Positions 9,577 to 20,622 of a DNA stretch of 64,000 nucleotides are shown in pieces. Position 1 is the first letter of the stretch. Each line of letters begins with the position of its first letter. A program made the position numbers and the translations under genes. The notes below the pieces were generated by a model. It searched no databases. It was not told the origin of the DNA and saw only the letters and a program-made list of their open reading frames with translations. Where the stretch lies: positions 930,001-994,000 of the forward strand of contig JALUTQ010000041.1 in NCBI GenBank assembly GCA_032718865.1, given 5' to 3'. The stretch comes from Tilletia caries (lineage: Eukaryota; Basidiomycota; Exobasidiomycetes; Tilletiales; Tilletiaceae).

Positions 9577-9663
9577 TGAAATGTGCACACACTTGGGACG
9601 TTTGAGACGCTCAGACTCCCCCGATTCATTTTTTTCGGGTCTCAAACATTAAAGTGTGTGCAC
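9577..9663. repeat. Hairpin with about 26-bp imperfect stem
   Basis: TGTGCACACACTT(GGGA)CGTTTGAGAC at 9577-9602 is mirrored by GTCTCAAACATTAAAGTGTG and TGCACA at 9634-9660, with a 30-nt loop. It lies 180 bp before the ATG of the GIY-YIG gene and could mark an element end or a transcriptional boundary. Confidence 0.6.
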
Positions 9664-9838
9664 ACCCAATTTATCGAGTGTCATCCATTTTGCAGGTTGC
9701 TGTACCTCGCAACCCCCTGTCGATGTTCCCCAATCAGATCTTTTCCTCCCTTTGTCCTCCCTTTCTACGTGGCCTTCTCCATCATTCAACACAACTTTGA
9801 CAGTCCAAGCGACTGGCTCGTCAGCCGTAAGCACCCAG

Positions 9839-12800
9839 ATGGACGAAAGAGAACTCCGGGAGCCGACAGCCGGTCCCTTCGCAGGTGACACGCAGATGCA
9901 AGCACCCATCCAGGGATTCCGCGTCGGCAGCCCTACCCCAGCCACAAGCGCCTTCCGAGCGTCCTCCCAGCCCTCCCAGGTCAGAGCTGATGCTTCTTCC
10001 TCGGCCTCTTTCGCCGTCAGAGACCGCATCGCCCGACGGCAGTCCAAAGACGAAGGGCGGGACACGACTCTCGCTGCTGTGCTGGCGGCAAGGGAGCTTG
10101 CACTGCTAACGATCAATGCGGAGCTTATTCAGTATGTTTTTCGTGTCTCTCTGCAGGAATCTTACAGAAGTAGTCATCTTACTTAAATTCTTTCCCTTCA
10201 TACCAGACTTGCGATGGCCTTCCAACAGGGTGATACCAAGCCTTCTGCCGCGGTCATAGAGGAGTGAGTCTCGTTCATTTTGGCAGAAAGAGCTGACCAG
10301 TTCGCTTACTCCGATTCTCCTTCTCACACAGCGTGAACACCCGGATCAAGAGCAACCTCGCCTACCTAGCCTCCCTTGCGCATGCCATCTCGTCTTCCTC
10401 GTCAAAGGGACTCAAGACGCCCATCTCCGAAGCGCCCCCAACTTCTCCACCTAAGCTCGATGCACGCTACGGCGCGGAGGTCGTCAATCGACTGACGAAG
10501 AGGTACGCCCAGCTCGCTGCGCTCTTTGGCTCTAATCAGAGTCTGGCGGAGACTACGGCGAAGGGTGTGCAGGCGGAGAAGGACGCGGAGGTGGAAACTG
10601 CGGGCGTAGATGTTTCGACTTCGGCCTCCGGGATCGGTCAGAAGAGGTCCGCGGAGGAGGCTGCGCTTGAGATGGGCGGTGGAAATCGGAGGAGGACTTT
10701 CCACCCGGCAGGGGCCGCTTCCTCTGCGGTACAAAATGTACCCCTGAACAACCCCAACGCCAACGTCACCAACGCGGGCACCATCTCCGGCACGCCTCCG
10801 CCGAACGCGCTCCCCAACCGGAGCACCGTGATTCCGATGTCGCCACACGCGTCCGGCCTGACGGCATCGACGCTCACTGATGTGACAATTTCCGATGGAC
10901 GCATAGGCATCAAAGTGCCCAAAGAGGTATTCCAGCCTCCCCTCCGAGAGACTACGGCTCCCCGGACGCAAATTAAGCCCATGAACAAGCTTTTTAACTT
11001 TCCTTCCGGTACTTTGGAGGGCGTGCAGATTCGGCCTCAGGCGGAACAAGTCTTGAACATTTTCATCAAGTCGTTCATTCCCTTCCTTCAGAACGCCAGG
11101 GTCAACCCCCACTATGCCCCTGCGGTCGACTTTCTGAAACGACTCCGGCCGAACTCCACCCTCCTGGAGCACAGCCAGCAGTCTGGTGCCCCCAACGTTC
11201 TCACCGACGGAGGGAGGTACCTCCTTCGCTGCGCGTTGGAGGGCACCGACGTCGACATCACAAAGTTCAATACCAAGGAGCTGTGGGAACATGTTGGGGA
11301 AGGGGTATACGTCCTGCTGTTGGTGGACGGGGATGGGGAGATACGGGGGGTCTACACCGGGGAAAGCTGCGATGTGGTGGGGCGCATTCAGTCCCACCTG
11401 ATGCACATCGCTGTGGCACACGACGTTCACGCAGGAGACTCGCCGCCTCGCGGACTCAATGCACAACACGTCCACATCAAGATCGCCGAGCACAAGCTCG
11501 AGACAGTGCCCGTGCTGATAGCACGGGGCTATCGCGCATTACTCGAGCCTGCTTTTGTTTTTGCGCTTGGGGCATTTACGAGTCCAGCGATGGCTTCAGT
11601 GCGGTTGTCTTTCCTTCCGTTAAGCAAATTCGGATCTGGATACAACAGAACGGCCGCCGTCGAGAAGAGAGCCTGGGCACCCAGCCAAATTGAGGCGTAC
11701 GAAACGATGCTAGGAAAGCGCTTTCACGCGAACGAAAAGGCCATGGCGACGCGTGAGACGACCAAGAAGCTCACTATGAATGCAAGACTCCGGGCCTCCA
11801 GCAAAGCACCGATGACCTTCTTTTTCGAGACAGACCTGTCACTGGAACGATCAGCAACTTTTACGCGGCCCAATGGAGACCAAGACCAAATTGGACTGCA
11901 TAACGAGTTCGCCCTCCTCAAGCAGCTTTCGGACGCAAAAACAGACGTTGAACCGATGTTTCCGATCACGGTCCCAGAAAAACACGAAAATTTAATGCAG
12001 GACATCGGCGCATTGAGAACCAAGCTCGGTCTCCGGAGCAATTCTGTTCAGGGATACATGCACATCATCAGAGAGGGGGGGAGTTCGTTCGCTTCTTTGC
12101 TGGGGATCAGACCAGAGCTGGAAGGTCTGGGGTGGGGAGTATCCTGGGAGTTGGGGGGCCGGGAAGGCAGGGTTCAAATGGTCCGTAACAGGAAGAGTCC
12201 CATAGGCTCCGTCAAGGACAACCATCACGCCAACGTAGTCTGGAATACGTTGACTCCCGACGAACGCAAAGAACGTCTTCAGAAACGATCAACGGACTCG
12301 CGCCAAAGAGAAGAAGCGACTCGAAACGCTGAACCGGCAGTGGCGGGGTTCATTGAAGGATCTCACAAGGTCATTTTGGTCCGGCCCAATATACACGGCT
12401 TCGTCCTCAAGTTCTACCTCCCTCCCCCCCTCCAATTTACCCAACTTGGTTTGGACAGAACGAGACTCTCTCCAGACATCGCAAACCTGCCTTTCGGAAC
12501 ACAGCTCTACATCCGGGTCGGGCAAGGCATTCTCCCCCCCGACAAGTGTCATTTCTTCGTAGCTCCCACAGACAGTTTGGAGTTTGGCTCCATTCCGATC
12601 GAAGTGAAGGCTTTGACTCCGGGAGGCGATTGGATCCCCGTCACACACGGTCCCCACACAAATAGAAGCCTCACGACATCGCCCAAGACTCGTGAATACA
12701 TGCTGAAGCCGCTTAAAGTTGCGCACCAGCTGCTATTTCAGGCGCAGCCGTCGTCGGGTCAGGCAGCGGCGTCGACGTTGTCATCGGGTCAAGCAGCGGC

Positions 12801-13203
12801 GTCAAATTCGTCAAAGTCCTCGTTTCCAGAAGCTGATGTGCCTCAGCCTTCAGACCCAACGCTTCACCACCTCAGCAAGATCGCGTTCCCCGTGGAATCG
12901 ACAATGGTCCGGTACCAAAGCACCGGAAAAGATTTCAAACACATCTCCATTCAACCCCACAGGACACGCTTTACAAAGCGGGTGAAGCGCCAGGCCCAAG
13001 AACTCGGGATTCCTCTCGACAAACCTTCTCAGCCGATTTTCGTTAACGTCAAAATCGTCCCCGCGAAAGAGATGGAAGACGTGGAGATGTACGCTCAGTC
13101 GAGGAGCACGGGAAAGTGGATCCGACTCAATTCAGACAAGTGGCCTCGGATATTCATTGACCCCTACCGAGAAAAGGTTCAGCAATATAACAAGCATAGT
13201 TAG
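9839..13203 (+). CDS. Large GIY-YIG-domain protein, probably mobile
   Basis: Exons 9839-10131, 10207-10263 and 10332-13203 join in frame into 1073 residues (ATG at 9839, TAG at 13201). Around residues 440-525 there is a GIY-YIG nuclease signature: GVYVLLLVDGDG, then GVYTGES, then an R-xxx-H pair in GRIQSHL, with a candidate catalytic Glu downstream in LLEPAFVFALG. The N-terminal 300 residues are low-complexity. The C-terminal 500 residues match no fold I recognise, and no reverse transcriptase, integrase or HNH motif is visible, so it is not a Penelope element as seen. Introns are intact and the long exon is free of stops. It sits inside a secreted-protein gene that it interrupts, which suggests it arrived by transfer. 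Nuclease activity is inferred from the motif only. Confidence 0.7.
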
Positions 13204-13251
13204 GGCTGTAGGGTCACGTTCTGAAAGCAATCCAACTTTGTACTTTTCAGC

Positions 13252-13445
13252 ATGCACTGCAACCTTTTCCAGCTGCGGCAACGAAGCCGGATGGACTTGT
13301 TGGCCTTGGCCGATGAGTCGGTCTTGGCGAGCACGAAGTGCCAGTTGGCGTCTCTCGCGACACCTCGCAGCGGATCGGCACAGGACGGTCAAGATGTGAC
13401 AGAGGCAGAGGAGGATCGACTCGTGGAGAAGCTCTTCAATATTGA
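13252..13445 (+). pseudogene. Orphan coding-like segment at insertion edge
   Basis: After TTTTCAG at 13244-13250 an ORF reads MHCNLFQLRQRSRMDLLALA and continues with an acidic helical stretch ending EEDRLVEKLFNID, where host-gene sequence begins. It shares the frame register of the GIY-YIG exon but no phase-compatible donor was found. It may be a 3' exon of that gene or another captured fragment. Confidence 0.3.
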
Positions 13446-14447
13446 TGCGCGCATTGGGTCTCGGCGTCGTCGGTGTCGATACAGGCTTTGAAGCAGTACT
13501 CGGTCGCGCTCATGAAGTTTGTCCACTGGTGAATTTGTTGGAACTGGCCGCCGAAAGCGTTGGTATAGACGAGACCGCCGATCGGGTTGCCGTTTCCTGT
13601 TCAAGACATCGAAGTCGAGTTAAGCAAAAGGTGGAAGAACTCAGTGGGCATACAGGGTCCTGCTCACCGTCAGCCCCGTGGGGGTCGAGTTCTCCACCCT
13701 CGTCGCCTGCCAAGATGTTGATCTTTGTGAAATCACCTGTGCCTGTGACCTATCAGAGTGCCAAGAAGGTGTCAGCTACAAGGTAAACGAGGACTAACGA
13801 GGACAGTCTCCTACACGGGTAACGAACTTGGACATAAGTAGGAGTTTTGACGAAGTGAACGGAGTTCAGGATCCCGTCCGGGATCAGGCGAGTTCCGCGG
13901 CCGGGTTTGGTGCACCATGCGACCTCGTCCCGCTCGGTGTCACCAACGACGCCGGGTGCGCGAGAAGCCTAAGAAAGTGAACCACACCAGAAGGAAGTGA
14001 ATCGGTCAGGATACAAGTCACTTCGTCTGAGACAGAAAAGAATTGATGAGTAAACGTACCCAAAGACAGAAATCGCTTGCCGACTGCGAAATATTTTCAC
14101 CGTCAACCGAAACGAAGCAGGTGCTTTAGACTTAGCCTCAAATATGACTCCAGCTTAGGACCTTTGCGCGGACTCACGTTGATGAAGGCGACCTGGCACA
14201 GGGAGTCCTGAGATGATGGCATCCACTTATTACACTTATTTGTGCCTGTCTGGCCATCTTGCCAGGTTCTATCGGATGAAGAGAAGAAAGATAAGAGAAG
14301 CTGAGGTCGAGACGCAAACAACTGGGGCGAGACTTACTTTGGCAAGTTGTCGAGGGAGAAGTCGGCATCGGACGAATCGGCGCGGGCATTGGATGCGGCC
14401 AGGACGACGGCGACGATGAGGGAGGCGACGTGCTGAGGACGGAACAT
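13436..14447 (-). pseudogene. N-terminal part of the split macrophage-activating-glycoprotein-like gene
   Basis: ATG at 14447 begins a signal peptide (MFRPQHVASLIVAVVLAASN). Exons read 14447-14338, 14268-14178, about 14120-14060, 13968-13828, 13749-13668 and 13596-13436. Family hallmarks are present in order: QSASDFCLW, VAWCTKPGRGTRLIPDG, FVKTPTYVQ, GDFTKINI, GGELDPHGADG, GNPIGGLVYTNAFG and QWTNFMSATEYCFKAC. Reading ends abruptly after CAHQY at a TGA (13436-13438) within the palindrome TCAATATTGA, exactly where the family should continue with a GC..WN-type segment. The missing remainder is at 8127-8528. Splice sites are mostly intact; the acceptor of the third exon does not fit the frame cleanly. 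Secreted or GPI-anchored in intact relatives; role unknown. Confidence 0.75.
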
Positions 14448-16314
14448 GGCTGAAATCTGAGGGAAGAAACTGAGGCGAAGGCGGGGAACGGAAGAAATCG
14501 AAGGGAGTGAGGATACGAAGTGGATGGAGCAAGACGAGAACGAAAGGGAGGAGGAATGGAAAGTTCCTGCGAGGGTGAAAGCAAGAAGGAGACGTCGGGA
14601 GTCAGGCAGTCATGGAGGAAGGCAACTTGGAGAAGCGATGCGGTGACCTTCCTGCTGTACCGCACACGGCGACGACCGCCTGCCGAAGAAAATGGGGAAC
14701 ACTTTCAGCACCCAACCGACGTGCACTCAATCGACTAACTGCGATAGGGGTGAGATGAGACTAAATTGTCGCGAACGCCTCAATGAATTTTTGGCAGCGC
14801 CATAGCTGAGGCGCTGAGGCGCTCAGGTACTCCGCGTCTGTGAGACACACATGTCCCGTCTGGAAGTCCACGTCCCCGACGCTCATTATTTAGGCCTTCC
14901 GCTTTGCAATACACACATACAGTCGCTAGCAGGCGGTTGGAGGAGGAAGGTGCCTTGAGTTACCGATGGATGTCGGAATGAGGTGTTGGTGTCTTTCATT
15001 GATTCACGCGGGTGTGTAAACAGCACACGAGCTTGACCTATAAGACTCAGGGGTACTTTCCTGCCGCTCACCGCTCACCGCTCATCGTTCACGTTGTGCA
15101 AGGATGCCCCTGTTCCTGCTGACCTTCTCTCCTTCCTGATAAGCAGCCAGCAGATGCAGCAGACATACAGCCGGATCTTGCTCCGCCCTGTCCTGCCTTG
15201 GTTGACCTTCGTCCCTTCACAGTCGTGCGCAATCACCTTCTTCTTTATTTGGCCCTTCACCACACCATCACGAGTCACGCGTCACGACTGACAACTACCA
15301 CCCAAGATCCTTCTCCCAATCTTGATACAGAGTTGAAATCCTCATATGATCCAAGCCTCACTAATAGGCTACGTCCCTTCAAACAGGCGTCCTTTTGGTT
15401 GAGCCTTCCATTTACCACGGGGAAGCCATCGCTCTTGCGCATAGGAGAGGTGGAACTACAAAAGACTTAAGGTTGCTGATCTTCTTCCTTCCTGCTTTCC
15501 TTCTTCCAACCCCTCTCTCTTTAGCCCTGCTTTTCCATCCCTCCTCATCTTTTCTTCAAGCAACCAATTTCACTCTTCCTTCTTGCATGAGAAACAGGCA
15601 TGAGTACCTCGACAGCCGATGCTTGGACTGCGATGGCCGATGCTTCCGTTCCCAGCCCTCACCGACTTCACGCCGCGGCCAAATGAGTCGCGTGGCTCAA
15701 GCGCTCAAGCGCTCAAGCATGACGCCCATCTCCTTCTCAACGTCGCCTGGTAACAAGAGACCGGCTATATGGCAAGGATTGTCGACAGCCTGTCCACGGT
15801 CTGGGGGGATATTTCCCCGCTCCATCCTTGTCTCGACAGAGACTACTCCTGACTCCGCCTGTCCACACCATGCAGATCATACCTCGAAGCGAGCGCGCGG
15901 CCGGCAGCCCGCGTTCAACTTTTATTTGTCGCATCCATTGCCCAATTTCACTTCACCGTTCATGTGCGAGGGTATCAATTGCTGCACGTCATTCACTGAC
16001 GAGGCAAGTTGGTTTGCGATTACGGATACACACAGGACGAACCGGCAGAGAGTCGCCGGCTCACGCGGAGGAGAGGGGGAAAAGGCACGAGCAGTTAATC
16101 GTCAAAAGGGAAGCCCGGGAAGAATACCGAGCCTGGCCGATTGAAGAGAAGTTGACAGAGGCAGGGCGAGCGCGTGCTTGACTGTTTTGTTTTGCCCTTC
16201 TTCTTATGCTTGAATGCAAGAAACATCTATGTATGCGTATGTGTGCAAAGGCGAAGGAAGGTAACGGAGATTGACCTGGTTGAAGATTGTTCTCTTCAGG
16301 ACTTGAGAGTCCTC
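14448..16314. other. Gene-free stretch with dispersed repeat B copy 2
   Basis: Promoter of the glycoprotein gene at the left. About 15405-15705 is copy 2 of repeat B, including a 17-codon mini-ORF at 15633-15686. Several pyrimidine tracts are present. No gene recognised. Confidence 0.45.
15405..15705 (+). repeat. Dispersed repeat B, copy 2
   Basis: Counterpart of 1085-1345. GTTGCTGATCTTCTTCCT at 15473-15490 and CGCCGCGGCCAAATGA near 15671 are shared. The mini-ORF MADASVPS..AAAK is kept with the same stop. Confidence 0.55.
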
Positions 16315-17397
16315 CTATGTTCCCTTTCTGGGCCGCTTGCCCCGGCTCTGCTGGGATATGCGGTCGCCCTCCCCGACCGTTTCTTCGATACCGGGCTGCG
16401 GCCCTTCAGCAATGGCGAGTTGCGATGAGGTGACGATGCTGCTGGATATGTCCGATGCTCGTCCCCGTTTGCGTGGGCTCTTCCCCTTTTGAGGAGTCGA
16501 ACTTGTGGCATGGGGAGCCGAATCATCCGCAGTTGACGGCGCTCTTCGACCTCGCCGTGCGGGTGTCTGTGCCTTCTCACGACGTTTACCGGACGACGAG
16601 CTGCTCGCCTGAGTCGAAGAACCCACTCCTGTCCCCGTCCCACCCGTCGACGACGTACCCTCAGCCTGCTTTTGTTTTCCACCAGCACTAGTTTTACCAC
16701 CAATCCCCAAGGCAGCCAACTCCTCCTCAGCTTCCTCCTTCGCTTCAACAGCTTCGTTCCTCTCCGAACATCGCAGAAGCCAAAATATATGTGCGCGATT
16801 GAGTTCCACCTGAGCTTGAGCCAGCAGTCCGGCCTCGTACGAGACCAATTCGCATGCATGCTCGAATTCGGACTCGGCTTGGCGGAGAGTGCGTTCGGCG
16901 AGCACGGATGCGTCGGAAGCTTCCATGACCCGTCTAGCTAGCGAGGCACGACGTTCGGCCTCCTCGGTGAACGAGCGGGAAGGGTCCTCAGCTGAAGCAG
17001 GCTGCGAGGGACCCGGGTCCGGGAAGGAGAACAGGGGTGGTCGTTGAACCAGTATCGATCTGGGCCGTGCCCGGAGCTGAGACGGCAACGGCGGCGGTGA
17101 TGGCGGTGGCGGTGGCGGCGGGAGCAATGGTGTTGGGACTGATTCATGGGATGGATGGAGAAGGCTTTGTATTGGAACTGCGCTCGTCGGGCGAGGGGGG
17201 GATGCGGCACGATTCTGGGAAGGACCTGAGGCTGCTGAAGGGCTTCGACTGCTGCTTGGGACCGGCCGAACGATAGAAAGCGACAGAGGTCCAGTGAAGG
17301 ACAGCGGTTCTTGACCATCGTATAGTTGTTCTTCGACGCGTCCTGCAAGCCCGAGTCTGTGATACATCAAGTCGTCGTATGACATGGTCGACGACAT
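16315..17397 (-). CDS. Hypothetical low-complexity protein
   Basis: Intronless ORF. The start is taken at 17397 (MSSTMSYDDLMYHRLGLAG), giving 360 residues; the frame stays open to an upstream Met at 17481. Order: a short folded-looking N-terminus (about residues 1-30), a Pro/Ser-rich segment with a run of prolines, a charged helical segment of about 90 residues (EEAERRASLARRVMEASDA through EEAEEELAALG, coiled-coil-like), then a Lys/Arg/Ser-rich tail with KRREKAQTPARRGRR and ending QSRGKRPRKGT. The basic tail suggests a nuclear protein. No family recognised. Uninterrupted length and strand-consistent composition favour a real gene. Confidence 0.5.
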   Translation of the reverse strand: MSSTMSYDDLMYHRLGLAGRVEEQLYDGQEPLSFTGPLSLSIVRPVPSSSRSPSAASGPSQNRAASPPRPTSAVPIQSLLHPSHESVPTPLLPPPPPPPSPPPLPSQLRARPRSILVQRPPLFSFPDPGPSQPASAEDPSRSFTEEAERRASLARRVMEASDASVLAERTLRQAESEFEHACELVSYEAGLLAQAQVELNRAHIFWLLRCSERNEAVEAKEEAEEELAALGIGGKTSAGGKQKQAEGTSSTGGTGTGVGSSTQASSSSSGKRREKAQTPARRGRRAPSTADDSAPHATSSTPQKGKSPRKRGRASDISSSIVTSSQLAIAEGPQPGIEETVGEGDRISQQSRGKRPRKGT

Positions 17398-17481
17398 GAT
17401 GATGGCGGGAAGTCGGTCGAAGACGTGGTGGTCGCTATGGTCAAGGGGAAAGAGGAGCGAACGCAACCGGATGGCGTGCAC

Positions 17482-18240
17482 TGAAGCGAAGGGTTGGGCG
17501 ATCCCGAAAGAACAGATGAGATGAAATGAGGTTCAATCGGGCTGCTCGAGCGACGCGGGGTCGGGCGGCCCTTGCTCCCTCTTTCTTGTCTGTCTGTTTG
17601 CTGTTTGTTTGCTGGTTATATTTGGTACCCAGCTCGTTGCTTCTTTGTTTGGCTTCGAACTGGAATCGTTAGCCAGACTGATATTGAGATCGAACGCTTT
17701 CGACCGACTTCTGTTCTCGTCTCGACTGAGCGGGAAGGTTTGGTGATGGAGGATGGAAAGTTCATCTCATTCTGGGAGGGGACTTGCTTCGCACGCTTTT
17801 GTTACTGTCTCATTTCTGAAACTTTAAAGTTACGTAACCATCAACGCAACAAACAAACCAGGGATCAAACGATCAATAATGAATGGTCAATCGCAAACAC
17901 CATCGCGACACCTAACACATCCCTCGGTCTTCGTCGTTGGGCCCGAGGTCAGGAAGCGCTGGCCACAGTCAACCTGGTGGATTTCATGCTGGGCCACGTT
18001 CGCTCTGACTGGAGTGTTTATCGCTGTGCGTGTGGCAGGGCTGACCACGTCGGTCGCTCTAGAGGAGAAGAAAAAGGGTTGATGTGTAGCCGCGTTCCTG
18101 ACACTCATTTTCGTTGCAGCTATGTATTGTCGCCATTTAAGGCTTCCGCGGCGCAAATGTACGGCGCTGTCCGAAGTGAGTTGGGTAACAATTTTGCTGG
18201 CATTCGCTGGCATCGCTCCTATGGCGCCGCTCCAGGCATA
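17482..18240. other. Mostly non-coding; one small possible gene
   Basis: Apart from the small ORF at 17879-18082 nothing convincing was seen. A longer plus-strand ORF covering 17572-18246 in another frame lacks domain or coding character. Confidence 0.35.
17879..18082 (+). CDS. Possible small membrane protein
   Basis: A 67-codon ORF starting MNGQSQTPSRHLTHPS with one hydrophobic segment (WWISCWATFALTGVFIAVRV) and a basic KKKG end. The layout would fit a single-pass tail or mitochondrial inner-membrane peptide. No family recognised and no splice evidence, so it could be chance. Confidence 0.25.
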   Translation: MNGQSQTPSRHLTHPSVFVVGPEVRKRWPQSTWWISCWATFALTGVFIAVRVAGLTTSVALEEKKKG

Positions 18241-19073
18241 TTATGAGCTTTGCCATCCTTGGTCCTTGGACATTGCCCTCATTTGAGAGCTTACTGTTAA
18301 TGCTGGAGGTGGCAAGATGGGGGGTGAGAACACGTTGAGGAGAAGCAGTGAGTCCATTCCAGCATTAGTGCGACGCTTGGGGTGCTGAGTTCTCGATCCA
18401 AGAGCCCTACACAAGTGAAATGCACAGCAATCATTAATCACTGCGAGCGGTCCCAGCCAAGCTTGAAGATGAGCTCCTTGCCCGCACCTTGTCCACGTAG
18501 AGAGAGGGTCTACCGCAGCGTGATCGGAGTCGCTGATGATTGAGCTGGTGACGGTGTATCCGCGGATGCCGAGAGCTATTTCGACTAACGGAGGTGCACA
18601 TGCGAGAGGTCGGTCAGTCTCAAAGCGTAGGGCGGCGTGAAGATTGGCAAAGCTTGTGCTTACCGCCATAGCACCCCGTATCTCCTGGCTAGACACGGCC
18701 AGAAATAACGGAGTACCTTGACCCTGAGCGCCCGTGGTAGTTCGCTGGAGACACCGAGTAGGATGAATAGAAGCGATGCCCATCGCTGAGGATGAATGGG
18801 AGAACGAGCACGGTCAGCCTTTTGGCTTTGAAGCGCGGGAGCCGGCAGCATGCAACACTCACATTTGTGATTGTCCTCGCCAACGCGGCGACCATGGAAG
18901 CATCGTTGAGGTCGAGACAGTGCTGAGGGAAGAATAGCGCCGGTGCCGGCGCTGGTGGTGATGGCCGAGGCGAGAGCGAGAGCGAACAGAGTTGGGGTCG
19001 ATTTATTCTTCTTGAGGTTGGAAGAGAAAAAGAACGGTACTACGGATGCGTGGGCTGCGCTGTGGGAAAACAA
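18241..19073 (-). other. Fragmentary gene-like region, unidentified
   Basis: On the minus strand several short exon-like stretches with acceptable borders occur. One reads LDLNDASMVAALARTITN after a CCCTCAG acceptor; another WASLLFILLGVSSELPRAL; a third GTPLFLAVSSQEIRGAMA before GTAAGC. Together they suggest a multi-exon membrane protein, but I could not join them in frame or find a start. It lies immediately downstream of the J-protein gene. It is either a divergent gene or a decaying one. Confidence 0.3.
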
Positions 19074-19339
19074 AGTCGAGGAGGGAAGTATAGGCGGTGT
19101 AATGCGATGCAGTCAAATTCAGAGGTTCATACTTCCCCGGCGATGCACATTCCTTCTGTCAGGCAAGTCAGCTGACCTATGGGGGCAGGGATACTTACAT
19201 ATGTACGTAGATCGATGATTGGCGATCGTCTCGCTCAGCCGAGCCACATCGAGGAAAGAAGAAAAGGCCTGGTGTGCATGGTGTGCTGAACGCGGCATTC
19301 AGAAGGGTGGCGCTTACAAATGCAGCAGATCGAGATCGT

Positions 19340-20622
19340 TCAACCAAGAACATTGCTGGAATCGCCCTTCCGCTTCTTGCTTCCCTTCTGGAAGGAACGC
19401 CATCCTGCAGGACAACGTATTCAAGGAGTTTGGGGTTGAGCACTTCCAGACTGGCTTGTCTAGTGTGGACAGGGACAGGGAAGGGAAGGGAAGGGAAAGG
19501 AAGGGACGGGAAGGGACGACTCACCTGCGACACGATCATCTCTAGTTGCTTCCCACACTTCTTTCTCACTGGCTTTCCGCTTGTGGGTTTCGACCGCCTC
19601 TTCCCTCTTTCTCTGCTCCGCGCCTTCAGCTGCGTGTTGGAGACGAATCGCGCTGGAAAACAGGCAAGACAGTGAGCAGTGACATAGATATGCTTTCAAC
19701 GCGTCGAGCCGGAAATCTCACCGTCTCCTTTGAACCTCGTCGTCGATCATGATCTCTTTTGTCTTCTGCCGTACACGCTCCTCGAGTGCACCGAGTCCCA
19801 AGGCTTTGATCCGTTCGTCGTCTGAGGCGATATTGGTAGGCAGGCCCAGCTCCTTCAAGGTGATAATGCGAGCGGCCATCACGGTCTCGTCCAAGTTTTT
19901 ACGTTTGTCTTCATCAAGCAGGTGAGTCGAGGCTTTCTTGAGCAGGTCAAAGGCCTCTACCGCGCGTTCTATGTGATACGGGAACGGACTCATGAGCGTT
20001 GATAGAGACCTGGCAGACGATGAATGTACTCACCATGCTTGACTTTGTCCGGATGGAGAAGCAGACTCTTCTTCCGATAGACTTTTGTGATCTCTTTAGA
20101 ATCTGCTTCCATGTGTACGTCCAGCACGGAGTACGGATTGAGCTTGAATGCAGACAGGATCCGGTCGATCTCGAGCTCCTGCCACATCGTGGTCCGCTCC
20201 CTCGCTACAGACATAAGGGTAGATCACAAATTCAGCCAATTCAGCAACTAAGGACAGACAAAGTAGCTTTTTGGACACTCACTCAGATTCTTTGGAGGAT
20301 CTTCTTGTCTAATAGGCTGCGAGGTACTGCTACTGCTGGGCTCATCGAGTGTGTGTTGGCTGCCACTGGGCTTCGGAGGCGGGTTAGCAGCGACCTGGGT
20401 CGGTAGCGAGGTTTGAAGTGCGCCAGCATCTGCTCGAGGCGGAGGAGGTGGTGGAGATAAGCTGGTACCGCTAGAAGGAGGTGGAGGCGGAGGAGGAGGG
20501 GCCGAATGAGTGGGAGTAGGAGGCGGCGGTTGCGATGGCGGCAAAGGAGGCTCGGCCGGGGGAGCAGAAGGCGGCGGCGGCGGCGGCAGCGTCGACGATG
20601 CTCTGTAGGGTGATTCTGACAT
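19340..20622 (-). CDS. DNAJC8/Spf31-like J-domain protein
   Basis: Five exons (20622-20283, 20204-20034, 19968-19722, 19652-19525, 19404-19340) join in frame into 316 residues. Residues 1-110 are a Pro/Ser-rich extension. A J-domain follows (NPYSVLDVHMEADSKEITKV with HPDKVKH carrying the HPD triad). Then come a helical KASTHLLDEDKRKNLDE region, a charged coiled-coil-like region, and the C-terminal signature WEATRDDRVAGWRSFQ and a basic NVLG end, all in the order seen in DNAJC8. That family is nuclear and spliceosome-associated; human DNAJC8 is 253 residues, the difference being the proline-rich N-terminus. Adjacent to CRM1, transcribed in the same direction with 503 bp between. Confidence 0.85.

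Noticed and set aside
10402..11493. 363-codon antisense ORF
   Set aside because: Mirror of the GIY-YIG exon; no independent features.
9839..13203. GIY-YIG gene as a Penelope-like retroelement
   Set aside because: No reverse-transcriptase motifs (for example YxDD with flanking blocks) are visible in any of the 1073 residues, and introns are present.
17572..18246. 224-codon plus-strand ORF as a gene
   Set aside because: Composition is not coding-like, no domain or conserved motif, and a more plausible small ORF overlaps it in another frame.
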